Below the pieces are notes generated by a model, which worked only from the letters and a program-made list of their open reading frames with translations, did no database searches and was not told where the DNA came from. A stretch of 64,000 nucleotides of DNA, taken from contig NZ_AP014938.1 of assembly GCF_001548235.1 (NCBI RefSeq), positions 1,612,001 through 1,676,000 of the forward strand. Direction: 5' to 3'. Positions 16,510-25,864 of the stretch are shown here, piece by piece; positions within the stretch are counted from its first letter, which is position 1; the number at the start of each line of letters is the position of its first letter. The position numbers and the translations under genes are program-made. This DNA is from Rothia mucilaginosa (GTDB taxonomy: Bacteria > Actinomycetota > Actinomycetes > Actinomycetales > Micrococcaceae).

Positions 16510-18195
16510 TTAGGAGTGGCGGCGCGAGCGCAGAACGCTCAAACCCAGACCCGCACAAATCGCGGCAACGCCAATGCCAACAATCACACCAACGCTGGAT
16601 GCACCGGTGCTCGCCAGGGTAGCCTTCTTGGGGCTGCTCTCCTTAGCGAGGCTGTCCTGTGCCAGATTGTCCTTTGCGGAGCGGGCAGCGGTCACCGGAG
16701 CCTCCTGAGAGGGCTTGCTCTGAGCTGGCTTGCTCTGAGCTGGTTTGCTCTTAGGATGCGCTACGGTTGCGTCCTCCAGCTTGTCAGCGTTGGGGGTCTT
16801 ATCGGCAACCGGTGCTTCCGGCAGAGCGGGAACCGTCGGTGCGTCAGTGGGGTTCACGCCGACTGTTGCTTCCGGCAGAGCGGGAACCGTCGGCGCGTCG
16901 GTCGGGTTTACCCCCACGGTTGCCTCAGGCAAGGGCGCTACGGTGGGTGCATCGGTGGGGTTCACGCCGATGGTTGCCTCGGGCAGGGGTGCCACGGTGG
17001 GAGCGTCGGTGGGGTTCACGCCGATGGTTGCCTCGGGCAGGGGTGCCACGGTCGGCGCATCAGTGGGGTTTACACCCACGGTTGCCTCGGGCAGGGGTGC
17101 CACGGTGGGAGCATCGGTCGGGTTTACACCCACGGTTGCCTCGGGCAGGGGTGCCACGGTGGGCGCATCGGTGGGGTTCACGCCGATGGTTGCTTCCGGC
17201 AGGGGCGCTACGGTCGGCGCGTCGGTCGGGTTTACACCCACGGTTGCCTCGGGCAGGGGTGCCACGGTGGGCGCATCGGTGGGGTTCACGCCGATGGTTG
17301 CCTCAGGCAGAGGTGCCACGGTCGGGGCATAGGTCGGAACCGCAGACACCACGGGCTCCTGCGCGAAAAGCTCAAGAGGCTTCTGAGCATCAAACGAGCC
17401 GTACTCAGCACCCTGAACGCCAGCCGCCATAGTGCCCGCAATGTACTTGTGAGAGGTATTCAGCGTCGCCGCAACATCCGCCGGGACCTTCACCTCCGTC
17501 TCAAAAGCGCCGTTGTGAATCTGCGAAGCAGGTACGGTCACCTCAGCCACGAAACGCATACCCGTCTGAGGAAAACGACCGGGAACCCACACATTCGTAT
17601 CAGACACCACCACGCGCACACCGTGCGGGGTCGCCTCACCGGTGTAGCCGGTACCGCGCACCTTCAACACGGTCTCACCCTTGGTGTTCAGACGCGGCGA
17701 ATCCACGTGCAGAACCGGTGCGGCGCTATCCTTCACAACGTCCATGCGCAGAACCTGACCGCCCCCGTAACCATCAACGATGATATTAGCGACGAAGCTG
17801 TAGTTCTTCGCCGGGTCAATCAGGCTACCGGGAACGTAATGGGTCGCAGTCGCCGTGCCGTCCTTGAACGGGCCCTCAACGCGCACCGTCTGAATCGGGT
17901 TCAGAAACGGGAAACCCCTATGGTTTGCCTCGTGCAATGCCGGGGCGAAAGCGGTAGTTTTCGCGGGCAGTTTCGACGCCTTGAACGTAATCTTGTTCAG
18001 ACGCAGGGCGGTCTTCAGCTGACGGGTATTGGTCTCAACCTTGTAGTTGTAGACCGTAATAACCGGCGGGTTATCCGGATTCGGGGTATTAGCCGCTGCA
18101 ACAGAAGGCAGAGCGCCCAGGCTCAAGGATGCGGCAAGAAGAACAGAAGCGCCGGCGCTACCGTAGCGGCGGGCACGAGAAGAGTTAGCCATCAT
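16510..18195 (-). CDS. Secreted, sortase-anchored repeat protein
   Basis: 561 residues. A signal peptide (basic start, LLAASLSLGALPSVAAA, cleavage near residue 35) leads into a ~270-residue globular region of unknown fold. Ten near-identical 18-residue repeats follow (TDAPTVAPLPEATxGVNP). A Lys/Gln/Pro linker and a sorting signal finish the protein: LASTG, a hydrophobic span, then RSRRHS. LAxTG motifs are used by class E sortases of high-GC actinobacteria. The repeat stalk should project the N-terminal domain through the wall. ATG ATG at 18195/18192 follows AGAAGGAAC; the longer frame to 18279 has no signal peptide at its start. Confidence 0.85.
   Translation of the reverse strand: MMANSSRARRYGSAGASVLLAASLSLGALPSVAAANTPNPDNPPVITVYNYKVETNTRQLKTALRLNKITFKASKLPAKTTAFAPALHEANHRGFPFLNPIQTVRVEGPFKDGTATATHYVPGSLIDPAKNYSFVANIIVDGYGGGQVLRMDVVKDSAAPVLHVDSPRLNTKGETVLKVRGTGYTGEATPHGVRVVVSDTNVWVPGRFPQTGMRFVAEVTVPASQIHNGAFETEVKVPADVAATLNTSHKYIAGTMAAGVQGAEYGSFDAQKPLELFAQEPVVSAVPTYAPTVAPLPEATIGVNPTDAPTVAPLPEATVGVNPTDAPTVAPLPEATIGVNPTDAPTVAPLPEATVGVNPTDAPTVAPLPEATVGVNPTDAPTVAPLPEATIGVNPTDAPTVAPLPEATIGVNPTDAPTVAPLPEATVGVNPTDAPTVPALPEATVGVNPTDAPTVPALPEAPVADKTPNADKLEDATVAHPKSKPAQSKPAQSKPSQEAPVTAARSAKDNLAQDSLAKESSPKKATLASTGASSVGVIVGIGVAAICAGLGLSVLRSRRHS
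16805..17335 (-). repeat. 54-bp tandem repeats encoding an 18-residue stalk unit (~10 copies)
   Basis: Unit TDAPTVAPLPEATxGVNP, with x alternating Ile and Val; the two C-terminal units read VPAL instead of VAPL. DNA copies differ mostly at synonymous sites, yet several adjacent copies are nearly identical. Copy number is likely to vary between strains. Confidence 0.9.
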
Positions 18196-18446
18196 GAAGT
18201 TCCTTCTACATGGGTGATTGAGCGATTCGCACTCTTCCTGTATCGCGCCAAGTCGAGTGCGTATACGGTACCGCGACATCGCGGTTAATTACACCGTAAC
18301 ACGCGCCTAAACGCATGAACCGGACATAAGATAACTCGCCGAAATATTACGTAAAACCAACGCCTGCAGGGCGCATAATAGGGCGGATGAATAAGACAAA
18401 CACGCACAGCGCCGGGTGGAGGATACAGAAATGCTAGGGTAGAAAG

Positions 18447-18995
18447 ATGCCCACGCAGAAGAACCCGCAGAACCGAGTAGAAGCAACCCCGCCCGCCCCG
18501 CCCGCTGAACCCAGCGCTACTGAGCACAGCGCTACTGAGCACAGCGCCATCGACAGCACGCACCGCGTCGTGAACGTGTGTGCTGTAGCAATCCGCAACC
18601 GGGACGGGCTCGTACTCACCGTGCGCAAACGGGGCAGTGACGGGTTCATGATGCCCGGCGGCAAACCCGAACCGGGGGAGACCCCGCTACAGACCGCCTG
18701 CCGCGAAGTGAACGAAGAAATCGGGCTCACCCCCAACCCCGCCCGGATGCACCACCGCGGACTCCTGGAAGCGGCGGCACTGAACGAGGCAGGCTTTACG
18801 GTACGCGCCGAAACCTACGAATACGCACCCACTGACGAACAACACGAGCTATTGGCTTCTCTGGTGCCGCAGGCAGAAATCGCTGAGCTGCGCTGGGTCA
18901 ACCCCGCCATGAGCAGCTCTTTCGATTCTGCATCGCAGGCACCACTGAATACCGAACAGATCTTCCCGCTACTGGCACGCACCCCGCTACCGTAA
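18447..18995 (+). CDS. Nudix hydrolase (MutT-like)
   Basis: 182 residues. A Pro/Ala/Thr-rich N-terminal ~38 residues, probably disordered, contain a duplicated SATEHSATEH. The Nudix domain follows. The box GGKPEPGETPLQTACREVNEEIGL fits Gx5Ex7REUxEExGU and provides the Mg2+ ligands. NVCAVAIRNRDGLVLTVRKRG before it fits enzymes that clean up oxidised nucleotides, but the substrate cannot be fixed by sequence alone. The stop codon lies in a 15-bp duplication (18991-19020). Confidence 0.85.
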   Translation: MPTQKNPQNRVEATPPAPPAEPSATEHSATEHSAIDSTHRVVNVCAVAIRNRDGLVLTVRKRGSDGFMMPGGKPEPGETPLQTACREVNEEIGLTPNPARMHHRGLLEAAALNEAGFTVRAETYEYAPTDEQHELLASLVPQAEIAELRWVNPAMSSSFDSASQAPLNTEQIFPLLARTPLP

Positions 18996-19020
18996 CCACC
19001 GCGCTCGTAACCACAGCGCC
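18991..19020 (+). repeat. 15-bp tandem duplication over the Nudix gene stop
   Basis: CGTAACCACCGCGCT is followed directly by CGTAACCACAGCGCC. The period is 15, so the second TAA is in frame with the gene. Confidence 0.75.
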
Positions 19021-19161
19021 CAGTACACGCCCCTGAACTGGCGGGTGACACACATGAGGTACACAGGTGCATCCGGTACCCTCAACACAACAACATCTAT
19101 CGGGGGTAGAACGCATAGAGGCGCTCCACCCCGCCCCCCCCCATACACCCCAAGGAGAACC

Positions 19162-19749
19162 ATGAAGAAGACTGACTACAACCTTGCCGTCTACTGCGGT
19201 GCACGCTCCGGCAACGACCCGCTCTTCACCACCCGCGCCCAGGAGCTCGGCACCCTCTGCGCCCAGAACAATATTGGCGTGGTGTACGGTGGCGGCCGCA
19301 CCGGCCTCATGGGCACCGTCGCGGGCGCAACCCTGGACGCCGGCGGCGTGGTCTACGGCGTGGTCACCCACAAGCTGGTCGGCCTGGAGGGCGTGTACCC
19401 CGGCCAGACCACCCTCGAAATTGTGGACACCATGCACCAGCGCAAAATCGCCATGATCGACAAGGCTGACGCGTTCGTCGCCATGCCCGGCGGCCCCGGC
19501 ACCCTCGAAGAGTTCTTTGAAGTTTTCAGCTGGCAGTTCCTTGATATTCACTCCAAGCCGGTCGCCCTGCTGAACGTCAACGGCTACTGGGACAAGCTCA
19601 TCGATGCTATGCACTACATGGCGTCCACCGGCCTGCTCAACGAACGCTACCTGGACGAGCTCATCATCGTTACCACCCCCGAAGAGCTGCTGGAGGCGCT
19701 CGCCAAGGATCTGGAACGCCGAGCCGCCGAAAAGAACACTGCTGAATAA
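19162..19749 (+). CDS. LOG-family (TIGR00730) nucleoside 5'-monophosphate phosphoribohydrolase
   Basis: 195-residue Rossmann-fold enzyme. The nucleotide-binding region VVYGGGRTGLMGTVAGATLDAGG and the catalytic signature MPGGPGTLEEFFEV (PGGxGTxxE) are intact, as is MHQRKIAM. Family members hydrolyse the N-glycosidic bond of nucleoside monophosphates. In plants and some bacteria they activate cytokinins. In this host a nucleotide-salvage role is more likely than hormone production. ATG at 19162 follows AAGGAGAACC. The upstream in-frame extension to 19045 is non-coding in character. Confidence 0.9.
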   Translation: MKKTDYNLAVYCGARSGNDPLFTTRAQELGTLCAQNNIGVVYGGGRTGLMGTVAGATLDAGGVVYGVVTHKLVGLEGVYPGQTTLEIVDTMHQRKIAMIDKADAFVAMPGGPGTLEEFFEVFSWQFLDIHSKPVALLNVNGYWDKLIDAMHYMASTGLLNERYLDELIIVTTPEELLEALAKDLERRAAEKNTAE

Positions 19750-19769
19750 AACCAACACTGCATAAAACC
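19735..19769 (+). repeat. Tandem duplication over the LOG gene stop
   Basis: AACACTGCTGAATAAAACC is followed directly by AACACTGCATAAAACC, the second copy having lost TGA. The first copy contains the gene's TAA. Confidence 0.75.
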
Positions 19770-19791
19770 ACCGCAGAAAACGAGATTGACC

Positions 19792-20496
19792 ATGGCAACC
19801 ACCCCCAATCAAGCACGCACCCTGCTGCTGACCTTCTTCGGACCTTTCCCCGGCGTGCCCGTAAACCCCACCGTGGCGCTCACCAAAGGTGCTCAGCGTC
19901 TGCTGGCCCGGATGCGCCCGGATTTGAACGTCATCACCCGCGAGCTGCCCGTCAGCTATGACGGTTCCAGCACCGCCCTGCGCACCGCCCTCCAGGAGGT
20001 ACAGCCCGACGCGCTCATTAGCCTGGGCGTGGCGGTCGGCCGCGACGTGGTCAGCCTCGAGCAGGTTGCTATCAACCTGGATTCCGCCGGTATTGAAGAT
20101 AACGACGGCGACCAGCGCTGCGATGAGCCAATCGCCCCCGGAGGTCAGGAGGCGTACTTCTCCTCCCTGCCGGTGCGCGCCAGCTTTGAGCGCCTGCGTG
20201 CGGCGGGGGAGCCGGTCGAGATTTCGTACACCGCCGGAACCTACGTCTGCAACCACGTGTTCTACGAGGGCCAGCGCATCAGCCGTGAACTGGGGTTGAG
20301 CATCCCCGCCGGATTTGTGCACGTGCCCGCAACCTGCGCCGACGGCGAAGAGCCCACCGAAGGCGCCGGCATGACCGCTCACCGCGACGCCGGTGGCGTA
20401 GTACGTGACGAGCAGGGCATCCCGCAGCTACCCGAATCCACCGTGGTCCGCATTATTGCCGAGATCGCCTCCGACACCCTGCCCGCAGTGAACTAA
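19792..20496 (+). CDS. pcp: Pyroglutamyl-peptidase I
   Basis: 234-residue cytoplasmic cysteine peptidase (family C15) that removes N-terminal pyroglutamate. The catalytic triad is visible: Glu90 in VVSLEQVAINLD, Cys153 in YTAGTYVCNHVFY, and His177 in AGFVHVPATC. The usual N-terminal pattern TGFGPFxxxxxNP appears as LTFFGPFPGVPVNP, so the T-G-F glycine is replaced by Phe. ATG at 19792 is 42 bp after the LOG stop, so the two may be co-transcribed. A TTG at 19786 is a less likely start. Confidence 0.9.
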   Translation: MATTPNQARTLLLTFFGPFPGVPVNPTVALTKGAQRLLARMRPDLNVITRELPVSYDGSSTALRTALQEVQPDALISLGVAVGRDVVSLEQVAINLDSAGIEDNDGDQRCDEPIAPGGQEAYFSSLPVRASFERLRAAGEPVEISYTAGTYVCNHVFYEGQRISRELGLSIPAGFVHVPATCADGEEPTEGAGMTAHRDAGGVVRDEQGIPQLPESTVVRIIAEIASDTLPAVN

Positions 20497-20528
20497 CAGC
20501 ACAGCATTGAGCTAAAACCCATATAACA

Positions 20529-20573
20529 AAACCGCCGGATAGCCTCCCGACTGGGAGCCTATCCGGCGGTTTG
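20529..20573. terminator. Strong terminator between pcp and pgi
   Basis: AAACCGCCGGATAG begins a ~20-bp stem closed by a 4-nt loop (gact) and ending in CGGCGGTTT. It lies between convergent genes, so probably bidirectional. Confidence 0.9.
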
Positions 20574-20633
20574 CGTATTTATGTTGACCCCACACAGCCG
20601 GGCTATAACACCGGCACATGCAGGCTCACGCTA

Positions 20634-22310
20634 CTACTTGGTGCGGTTCTTCAGGTAGTAGTCAATCAGCGAAGCAGTCGAAGAATCCTGACGAGCCAGA
20701 ACCTCACGGTCACCCTCAATAGCGGGAACCAGATCCAGCGCCAGCTTCTTACCGAGCTCAACACCCCACTGATCGAAGGAATCAATACCCCAAACAACAC
20801 CCTGAACGAAGGTGATGTGCTCGTACAGGGCAATCAGGGAGCCCAGAACGCGCGGGGTCAGGCGCGGCGCCATGATAGAGGTGGAGGGGCGGTTACCGCT
20901 GAAGATACGTGCGTTGACCACGTGCTCTGCGGTGCCCTCTGCACGAACCTCTTCCTCGGTCTTACCGAAAGCGAGAGCCTGAGACTGTGCGAAGAAGTTA
21001 GCCAGGAACAGCTCGTGAACGTCCTGCTCGCCGTCCTTGGTCGGGTGGACCGGGTTAGCGAAGGCAAGGAAGTCCGCGGGAATCAGGCGGGTACCCTGGT
21101 GGATTAGCTGGTAGAAAGCGTGCTGGCCGTTGGTGCCGGGCTCACCCCAGAACACTTCACCGGTTGCGTAGTTGACGAAGGAGCCGTCCGCGCGAACAGA
21201 CTTGCCGTTGGACTCCATGGTCAGCTGCTGCAGGTACGCAGGGAAGCGGTGCAGGTACTGGTCGTAGGGCAGAACCGCGTGGGTCTCTGCGCCCAGGAAG
21301 TTCACGTTCCAGATGTTCAGCAGACCCATCAGAACGGGCACGTTCTGAGCCAGGGGAGCGGTGCGGAAGTGCTCATCCATTGCGTGGAAGCCGGCGAGGA
21401 ATTCAGCGAAAACCTTCGGGCCGAAAACGATAGCCAGGGAGGTGCCGATAGCGGAGTCTACGGAGTAGCGGCCGCCAACCCAGTCCCAGAAGCCGAAAGC
21501 GTTCTCGGGGTCAATGCCGAATGCTGCCACCTTATCCAGTGCGGTGGAGACAGCCACGAAGTGCTTAGCCACAGCCTCGGACGCTTCCTTACCTTCCAGA
21601 GCGCCAGCCTCAGCCAGTGCGGAAAGCAGCCACTCGCGTGCCACGCGCGCGTTGGTCAGGGTCTCCAGGGTGCCGAAGGTCTTGGATGCGACGATGAACA
21701 GGGTGGTCTCGGGGTCCAGGTCGGAAACCTTCTCAGCCACATCGGTCGGGTCAATGTTGGAGATGAAGCGTGCGGAGATACCTGCATCTGCGTAGGGCTT
21801 GAGAGCCTCGTACACCATGACCGGGCCCAGATCGGAGCCACCAATACCGATGTTCACAACGGTCTCGATGCGCTTGCCGGTGATGCCGGTCCACTCGCCG
21901 TTGCGCACGCGCTCAGCGAATGCGTAAATCTTCTTCAGCACGGCGTGAACGTCTGCGTCTACGTCCTGGCCGTCAACGGTCAGCGCGGGAGTGTAGCCCT
22001 CGGGGCGGCGCAGTGCGGTGTGCAGTACGGCGCGGTCCTCGGTGACGTTAATGTGCTCGCCGGAGAACATCGCCTCGCGAGCCTGCTCCAGCTTGACCTC
22101 TTCAGCGAGCTTGACCAGCAGCTCAAGGGTTTCGGAGGTAATCAGGTTCTTGGAAAGGTCGACGTGCAGTTCGTCGGCGGTGAAGCTGAGCTTCTGCGCG
22201 CGTTCCGGGTCAGCGGCAAACCATTCGCGCAGGTTCGGGGTGAGAGATTTGTGATGAGCGGACAGAGCAGACCACGCGGAGGTGGTCGTAGGGTCAATAG
22301 AAGTAGTCAT
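20634..22310 (-). CDS. pgi: Glucose-6-phosphate isomerase
   Basis: 558-residue cytoplasmic enzyme interconverting glucose 6-phosphate and fructose 6-phosphate. Family landmarks are [17 protein letters not shown], the PGI signature region [16 protein letters not shown], and [23 protein letters not shown]. The length and motif order are those of the long bacterial form. It is monocistronic, divergent from nudC, with 129 bp between the starts. Confidence 0.97.
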   Translation of the reverse strand: MTTSIDPTTTSAWSALSAHHKSLTPNLREWFAADPERAQKLSFTADELHVDLSKNLITSETLELLVKLAEEVKLEQAREAMFSGEHINVTEDRAVLHTALRRPEGYTPALTVDGQDVDADVHAVLKKIYAFAERVRNGEWTGITGKRIETVVNIGIGGSDLGPVMVYEALKPYADAGISARFISNIDPTDVAEKVSDLDPETTLFIVASKTFGTLETLTNARVAREWLLSALAEAGALEGKEASEAVAKHFVAVSTALDKVAAFGIDPENAFGFWDWVGGRYSVDSAIGTSLAIVFGPKVFAEFLAGFHAMDEHFRTAPLAQNVPVLMGLLNIWNVNFLGAETHAVLPYDQYLHRFPAYLQQLTMESNGKSVRADGSFVNYATGEVFWGEPGTNGQHAFYQLIHQGTRLIPADFLAFANPVHPTKDGEQDVHELFLANFFAQSQALAFGKTEEEVRAEGTAEHVVNARIFSGNRPSTSIMAPRLTPRVLGSLIALYEHITFVQGVVWGIDSFDQWGVELGKKLALDLVPAIEGDREVLARQDSSTASLIDYYLKNRTK

Positions 22311-22439
22311 AGTTCCATTCTCTTATTTTCGGGTGCCTCTGTCACCTCTTTCGAGGGTGATATGGGACGATACGGCGAAAAAATCGAAACCCGGCACGCT
22401 ATTGTGGGCCTTGCAGTGGCAAGATGTAGAGTAAAATCC

Positions 22440-23372
22440 ATGACTTCTTCACCTGAACACACACCCGCTGACACTCACGCACCGCGTTACCTGCTCATTT
22501 CCCGTGAAGGGGAAACCCTCCTCAACGATGACGGAACCCTGTACTACCTGACCGGTCACGATGCTGCCGAGCCGCTGACCGAAGAGGCTATCCTTGCGCG
22601 CAGCGTGATTCGCCCCGCCGCCTACGGTGCCGACGCCCAGAAGAATAGTGAGGCAGAGGTGCACGTGCTCTACTGCGAGGACGAAACCCTCGCGCAGGTC
22701 GCCGCCGACCTGAACAACCCTCGGGTGCGCGCCTCCGCCAGTGGTTTCCGCTACTACCCGGTCCACGATGACCCGGAAGGCCGCGCCCACTACGCCACCG
22801 CCCTGGCACGCCGCGACTACCTCATCGACATGCGCTACTCCGCATACAGCGGTGAGGAGGCGCCCCTCGGCTCCAAGAGAATCCGCCGCACCGCCTCCGG
22901 CGAGATGGTGTTCCCCCGCATCGAACCCGCCGTCATGGCGCTGGTGACCAGCCGCGACGGCGAGCGCGTGCTGCTGGCGAATAACCGCCAGTGGCACCCC
23001 AACCGCTTCGCCCTCATCGCCGGTTTCGTTGACCCCGGCGAAAACCTTGAAGAGGCGATTGCTCGCGAAGTTTACGAAGAGACCGGTCTGCACACCCTGA
23101 GCACCGAGTACCGCATGAGTGATGTGTGGCCTTTCCCGCGTTCGCTCATGATTTGCTACCGGGTGCGCGTGGATGAGAACGAAACCATCATCCATCACGA
23201 TGGTGAGATTCGTGCCGCACGCTGGTTTAGCGCCGCTGAGCTGCGTGAGGCGATAGCGATTTCGGAGGAGCGCGGCAATAGCGACGAGGATGACCCCGCC
23301 AAGCTGGAGCTGCCCGGCACGAATGCGGTCGCCCGCCGCATGCTTGATGAGTGGCTCGCAGAAAAGCCCTAG
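22440..23372 (+). CDS. nudC: NADH pyrophosphatase NudC-like, zinc ribbon lost
   Basis: 310 residues. The C-terminal Nudix box GFVDPGENLEEAIAREVYEETGL (195-217) and the NudC tag SDVWPFPRS (SxxWPFPxS, ~227) identify it. It should hydrolyse NAD(H) to NMN(H) and AMP, or remove NAD caps from RNA. The four cysteines of the usual zinc ribbon between the two domains are missing. That region reads DMRYSAYSGEEAPLGSKRIR, and the protein's only cysteines are C79 and C239. MVFPRIEPAVMAL, which normally follows the ribbon, is kept. I chose ATG 22440; upstream sequence in the same frame is antisense to pgi. Confidence 0.85.
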   Translation: MTSSPEHTPADTHAPRYLLISREGETLLNDDGTLYYLTGHDAAEPLTEEAILARSVIRPAAYGADAQKNSEAEVHVLYCEDETLAQVAADLNNPRVRASASGFRYYPVHDDPEGRAHYATALARRDYLIDMRYSAYSGEEAPLGSKRIRRTASGEMVFPRIEPAVMALVTSRDGERVLLANNRQWHPNRFALIAGFVDPGENLEEAIAREVYEETGLHTLSTEYRMSDVWPFPRSLMICYRVRVDENETIIHHDGEIRAARWFSAAELREAIAISEERGNSDEDDPAKLELPGTNAVARRMLDEWLAEKP

Positions 23373-23581
23373 TGATACACTGGTAGCTAAGCCCAACGGA
23401 GGGGGGTCCGTTTTGGCGTGCCCGGAAACGCTCTCATTGCAGAGCGGCTCCAGTAGCAAACGTTCGAACCGGCAAACACCCCCAGATACCTATCTGAAGG
23501 TACTGCCCCGTGACCCCCGCGCCTTCTAGAGCGCACCCGCTGGCAAGACTATCCCCTAGATTTAAGCGAGAAACTTAACGC

Positions 23582-25492
23582 ATGTCTGAAAACACCGCTT
23601 CGCGCCCCGACCTTCGCAATGTGGCCATCGTGGCACACGTTGACCACGGCAAGACCACCATCGTCGACGCGATGCTGCAGCAGACCCACGCCTTCTCTGC
23701 CCACGCAGATGTTGAAGACCGAGTCATGGACTCCGGCGACCTCGAAAAGGAAAAGGGCATCACCATTCTGGCGAAGAACACCACCGTGTTCTACAACGGC
23801 CCTTCCGCCAACGGCGAGACCATCACCATTAACGTTATTGACACCCCCGGCCACGCCGACTTCGGTGGCGAGGTGGAGCGCGGCCTGTCCATGGTTGACG
23901 GCGTTGTGCTGCTCGTGGACGCATCCGAAGGCCCGCTGCCCCAGACCCGCTTCGTGCTGCGTAAGGCACTGGCTGCTAAGCTGCCCGTGATCCTCGTGGT
24001 GAACAAGGTTGACCGCCCCGACTCCCGTATCGACGAGGTCGTTGGCGAGTCCATGGACCTGCTGCTTGGCCTGGCATCTGACCTGGCGGACGAGGTTCCC
24101 GACCTGGACCTGGACGCTGTGCTGAACGTTCCGGTAGTGTACGCATCCGGTAAGGCTGGCGCTGCATCCCTGAACCAGCCCGCAGACGGCCAGCTGCCCG
24201 ACAACGACGACCTTGAGCCGCTGTTCAAGACCATCATCGAGCACGTGCCCGCCCCCACCTACGACCCCAACGAGGTTCTGCAGGCACACGTGACCAACCT
24301 GGACTCCTCCCCGTTCCTGGGTCGTCTGGCACTGGTCCGTATCTTCAACGGCACCCTGAAGAAGGGCCAGACCGTTGCGTGGGCACGTCACGACGGTGAA
24401 ATCAAGAACGTCCGCATCTCCGAGCTGCTGGCTACCAAGGCTCTCGAGCGTGTACCCGCAGAGTCCGCTGGCCCCGGCGAAATCGTCGCAGTGGCAGGTA
24501 TCGAGGACATCACCATTGGTGAAACCCTCACCGACGCTGAGAACCCCAAGCCCCTGCCGCTGATCAAGGTAGACGATCCCGCGATCTCCATGACCATCGG
24601 TATTAACACCTCCCCGCTGGCTGGCCGCGTCAAGGGCGCAAAGGTCACCGCACGTCAGGTGAAGGACCGCCTGGACCGCGAGCTGATCGGTAACGTGTCC
24701 ATCAAGGTTCTGCCCACCCAGCGTCCGGACGCATGGGAAGTTCAGGGCCGTGGCGAGCTCGCCCTGGCTATCCTCGTGGAGCAGATGCGCCGTGAGGGCT
24801 TCGAGCTGACCGTGGGTAAGCCCCAGGTGGTTACCAAGACCATCGACGGCAAGGTCTACGAGCCCATGGAGCACATGATCATTGACGTGCCCGAGGAACA
24901 CCTGGGTGCTGTCACCCAGCTGATGGCTGCACGTAAGGGCCGCATGGAGAACATGTCGAACCACGGTACCGGTTGGGTCCGTATGGAGTTCGCTGTTCCC
25001 GCACGTGGTCTGATTGGTTTCCGTACTCAGTTCCTGACTGAGACCCGCGGTGCCGGTATTTCTTCCTCCTACTCGATTGAGCACGAGCCGTGGGCTGGCG
25101 ACATTGAGTACCGCACCAACGGTTCGCTGATCGCTGACCGTGCCGGCGTGGTGACCCCCTACGCGATGATCAACCTGCAGGAGCGTGGCACCTTCTTCGT
25201 GGAGCCCACCTCTGAGGTGTACGAGGGCATGATCGTTGGTATGAACTCCCGTGCAGACGACATGGAAGTTAACATCACCAAGGAAAAGAAGCTGACCAAC
25301 ATGCGTTCTTCGACCGCGGACAACTTCGAAAACCTGACCCCGCCGAAGAAGCTGACCCTGGAAGAGTGCCTGGAATTCGCTCGCGAAGACGAGTGTGTTG
25401 AGGTGACCCCCGAGGCGATTCGTATCCGTAAGGTCATCCTGGATTCCAACGAGCGTGTCCGCGAGTTCCGCCGCCGCGCCCGCGCGAACTAG
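23582..25492 (+). CDS. typA: Ribosome-binding translational GTPase TypA/BipA
   Basis: 636-residue GTPase that assists ribosome assembly and translation under stress. The G1 motif is AHVDHGKTTIVDAML, G3 is DTPGHADFGGEVER and G4 is NKVDRPDSR. EF-G-like domains II, III and V follow, with the BipA-specific C-terminal domain (RGTFFVEPTSEVYEGMIVG, then SRADDMEVNITKEKKLTNMR). Full length. ATG at 23582 has only a weak ribosome site (AGCGAGAAAC). The 3' end GCGCGAACTAG is repeated downstream. Confidence 0.97.
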   Translation: MSENTASRPDLRNVAIVAHVDHGKTTIVDAMLQQTHAFSAHADVEDRVMDSGDLEKEKGITILAKNTTVFYNGPSANGETITINVIDTPGHADFGGEVERGLSMVDGVVLLVDASEGPLPQTRFVLRKALAAKLPVILVVNKVDRPDSRIDEVVGESMDLLLGLASDLADEVPDLDLDAVLNVPVVYASGKAGAASLNQPADGQLPDNDDLEPLFKTIIEHVPAPTYDPNEVLQAHVTNLDSSPFLGRLALVRIFNGTLKKGQTVAWARHDGEIKNVRISELLATKALERVPAESAGPGEIVAVAGIEDITIGETLTDAENPKPLPLIKVDDPAISMTIGINTSPLAGRVKGAKVTARQVKDRLDRELIGNVSIKVLPTQRPDAWEVQGRGELALAILVEQMRREGFELTVGKPQVVTKTIDGKVYEPMEHMIIDVPEEHLGAVTQLMAARKGRMENMSNHGTGWVRMEFAVPARGLIGFRTQFLTETRGAGISSSYSIEHEPWAGDIEYRTNGSLIADRAGVVTPYAMINLQERGTFFVEPTSEVYEGMIVGMNSRADDMEVNITKEKKLTNMRSSTADNFENLTPPKKLTLEECLEFAREDECVEVTPEAIRIRKVILDSNERVREFRRRARAN

Positions 25493-25520
25493 TACAGCGC
25501 GAACTGATAGCGCGTTAGCG
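25482..25520 (+). repeat. Repeats over the typA stop codon
   Basis: GCGCGAACTAG (gene end) recurs as GCGCGAACTGATA at 25497 and, decayed, as GCGCGTTAG at 25510. Confidence 0.7.
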
Positions 25521-25558
25521 ACTCACCTGCTGTAGCGGGTGCTGTCGTTGCGTAAGAA

Positions 25559-25600
25559 CCGCCGCTGCCTTCTGAAGAGGAGGTAGCGGCGGCTCTGTTT
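25559..25600 (+). terminator. typA terminator
   Basis: CCGCCGCTgCCT pairs with AGGtAGCGGCGG across a 10-nt loop; CTCTGTTT follows. Confidence 0.8.
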
Positions 25601-25716
25601 AAATCTCAGGCGCGTTCGGGAAGTACCGGCGGGGTAGGGCGGAGAGAAGAACAAGGAGAGCGGAGCGCTTCTGCTTTCTGCCTAAAACCGCTTCTGAAAA
25701 GCCTGAACACCCCGCG

Positions 25717-25744
25717 TTGTACATGCGAGTGTGTAAGATAAAAT
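25717..25744 (+). promoter_or_regulatory. Likely promoter of mshB
   Basis: TTGTAC and TAAAAT separated by 16 bp, the best sigma-70-like pair in the 372-bp gap between typA and mshB. It implies a leader of about 110 nt. I see no other feature in that gap beyond the typA terminator. Confidence 0.5.
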
Positions 25745-25864
25745 AATGCGCCTGCACGGTGGCGGCACCCGTCCGCTACTCAACGTCTGCTGATCAACGA
25801 TGTAAATTGCCGGCGCGCTTTGACCGTCCAAGAAACCCAACCCTGCGTATGAGAGGGAAAGCCT

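Noticed and set aside
16805..17335. Possible CRISPR array
   Set aside because: The 54-bp units are contiguous coding repeats without unique spacers.
16516..18288. Plus-strand open frame of 590 codons opposite the wall-anchored protein
   Set aside because: Shadow of the repeat gene. It mirrors the 54-bp repeats as CG/RH-rich nonsense and has no signal peptide or ribosome site.
21120..22439. Upstream extension of the nudC frame
   Set aside because: It runs antisense to pgi; the recognisable protein starts at 22440.
23549..25084. 511-codon minus-strand frame opposite typA
   Set aside because: Antisense shadow of an unmistakable GTPase gene.
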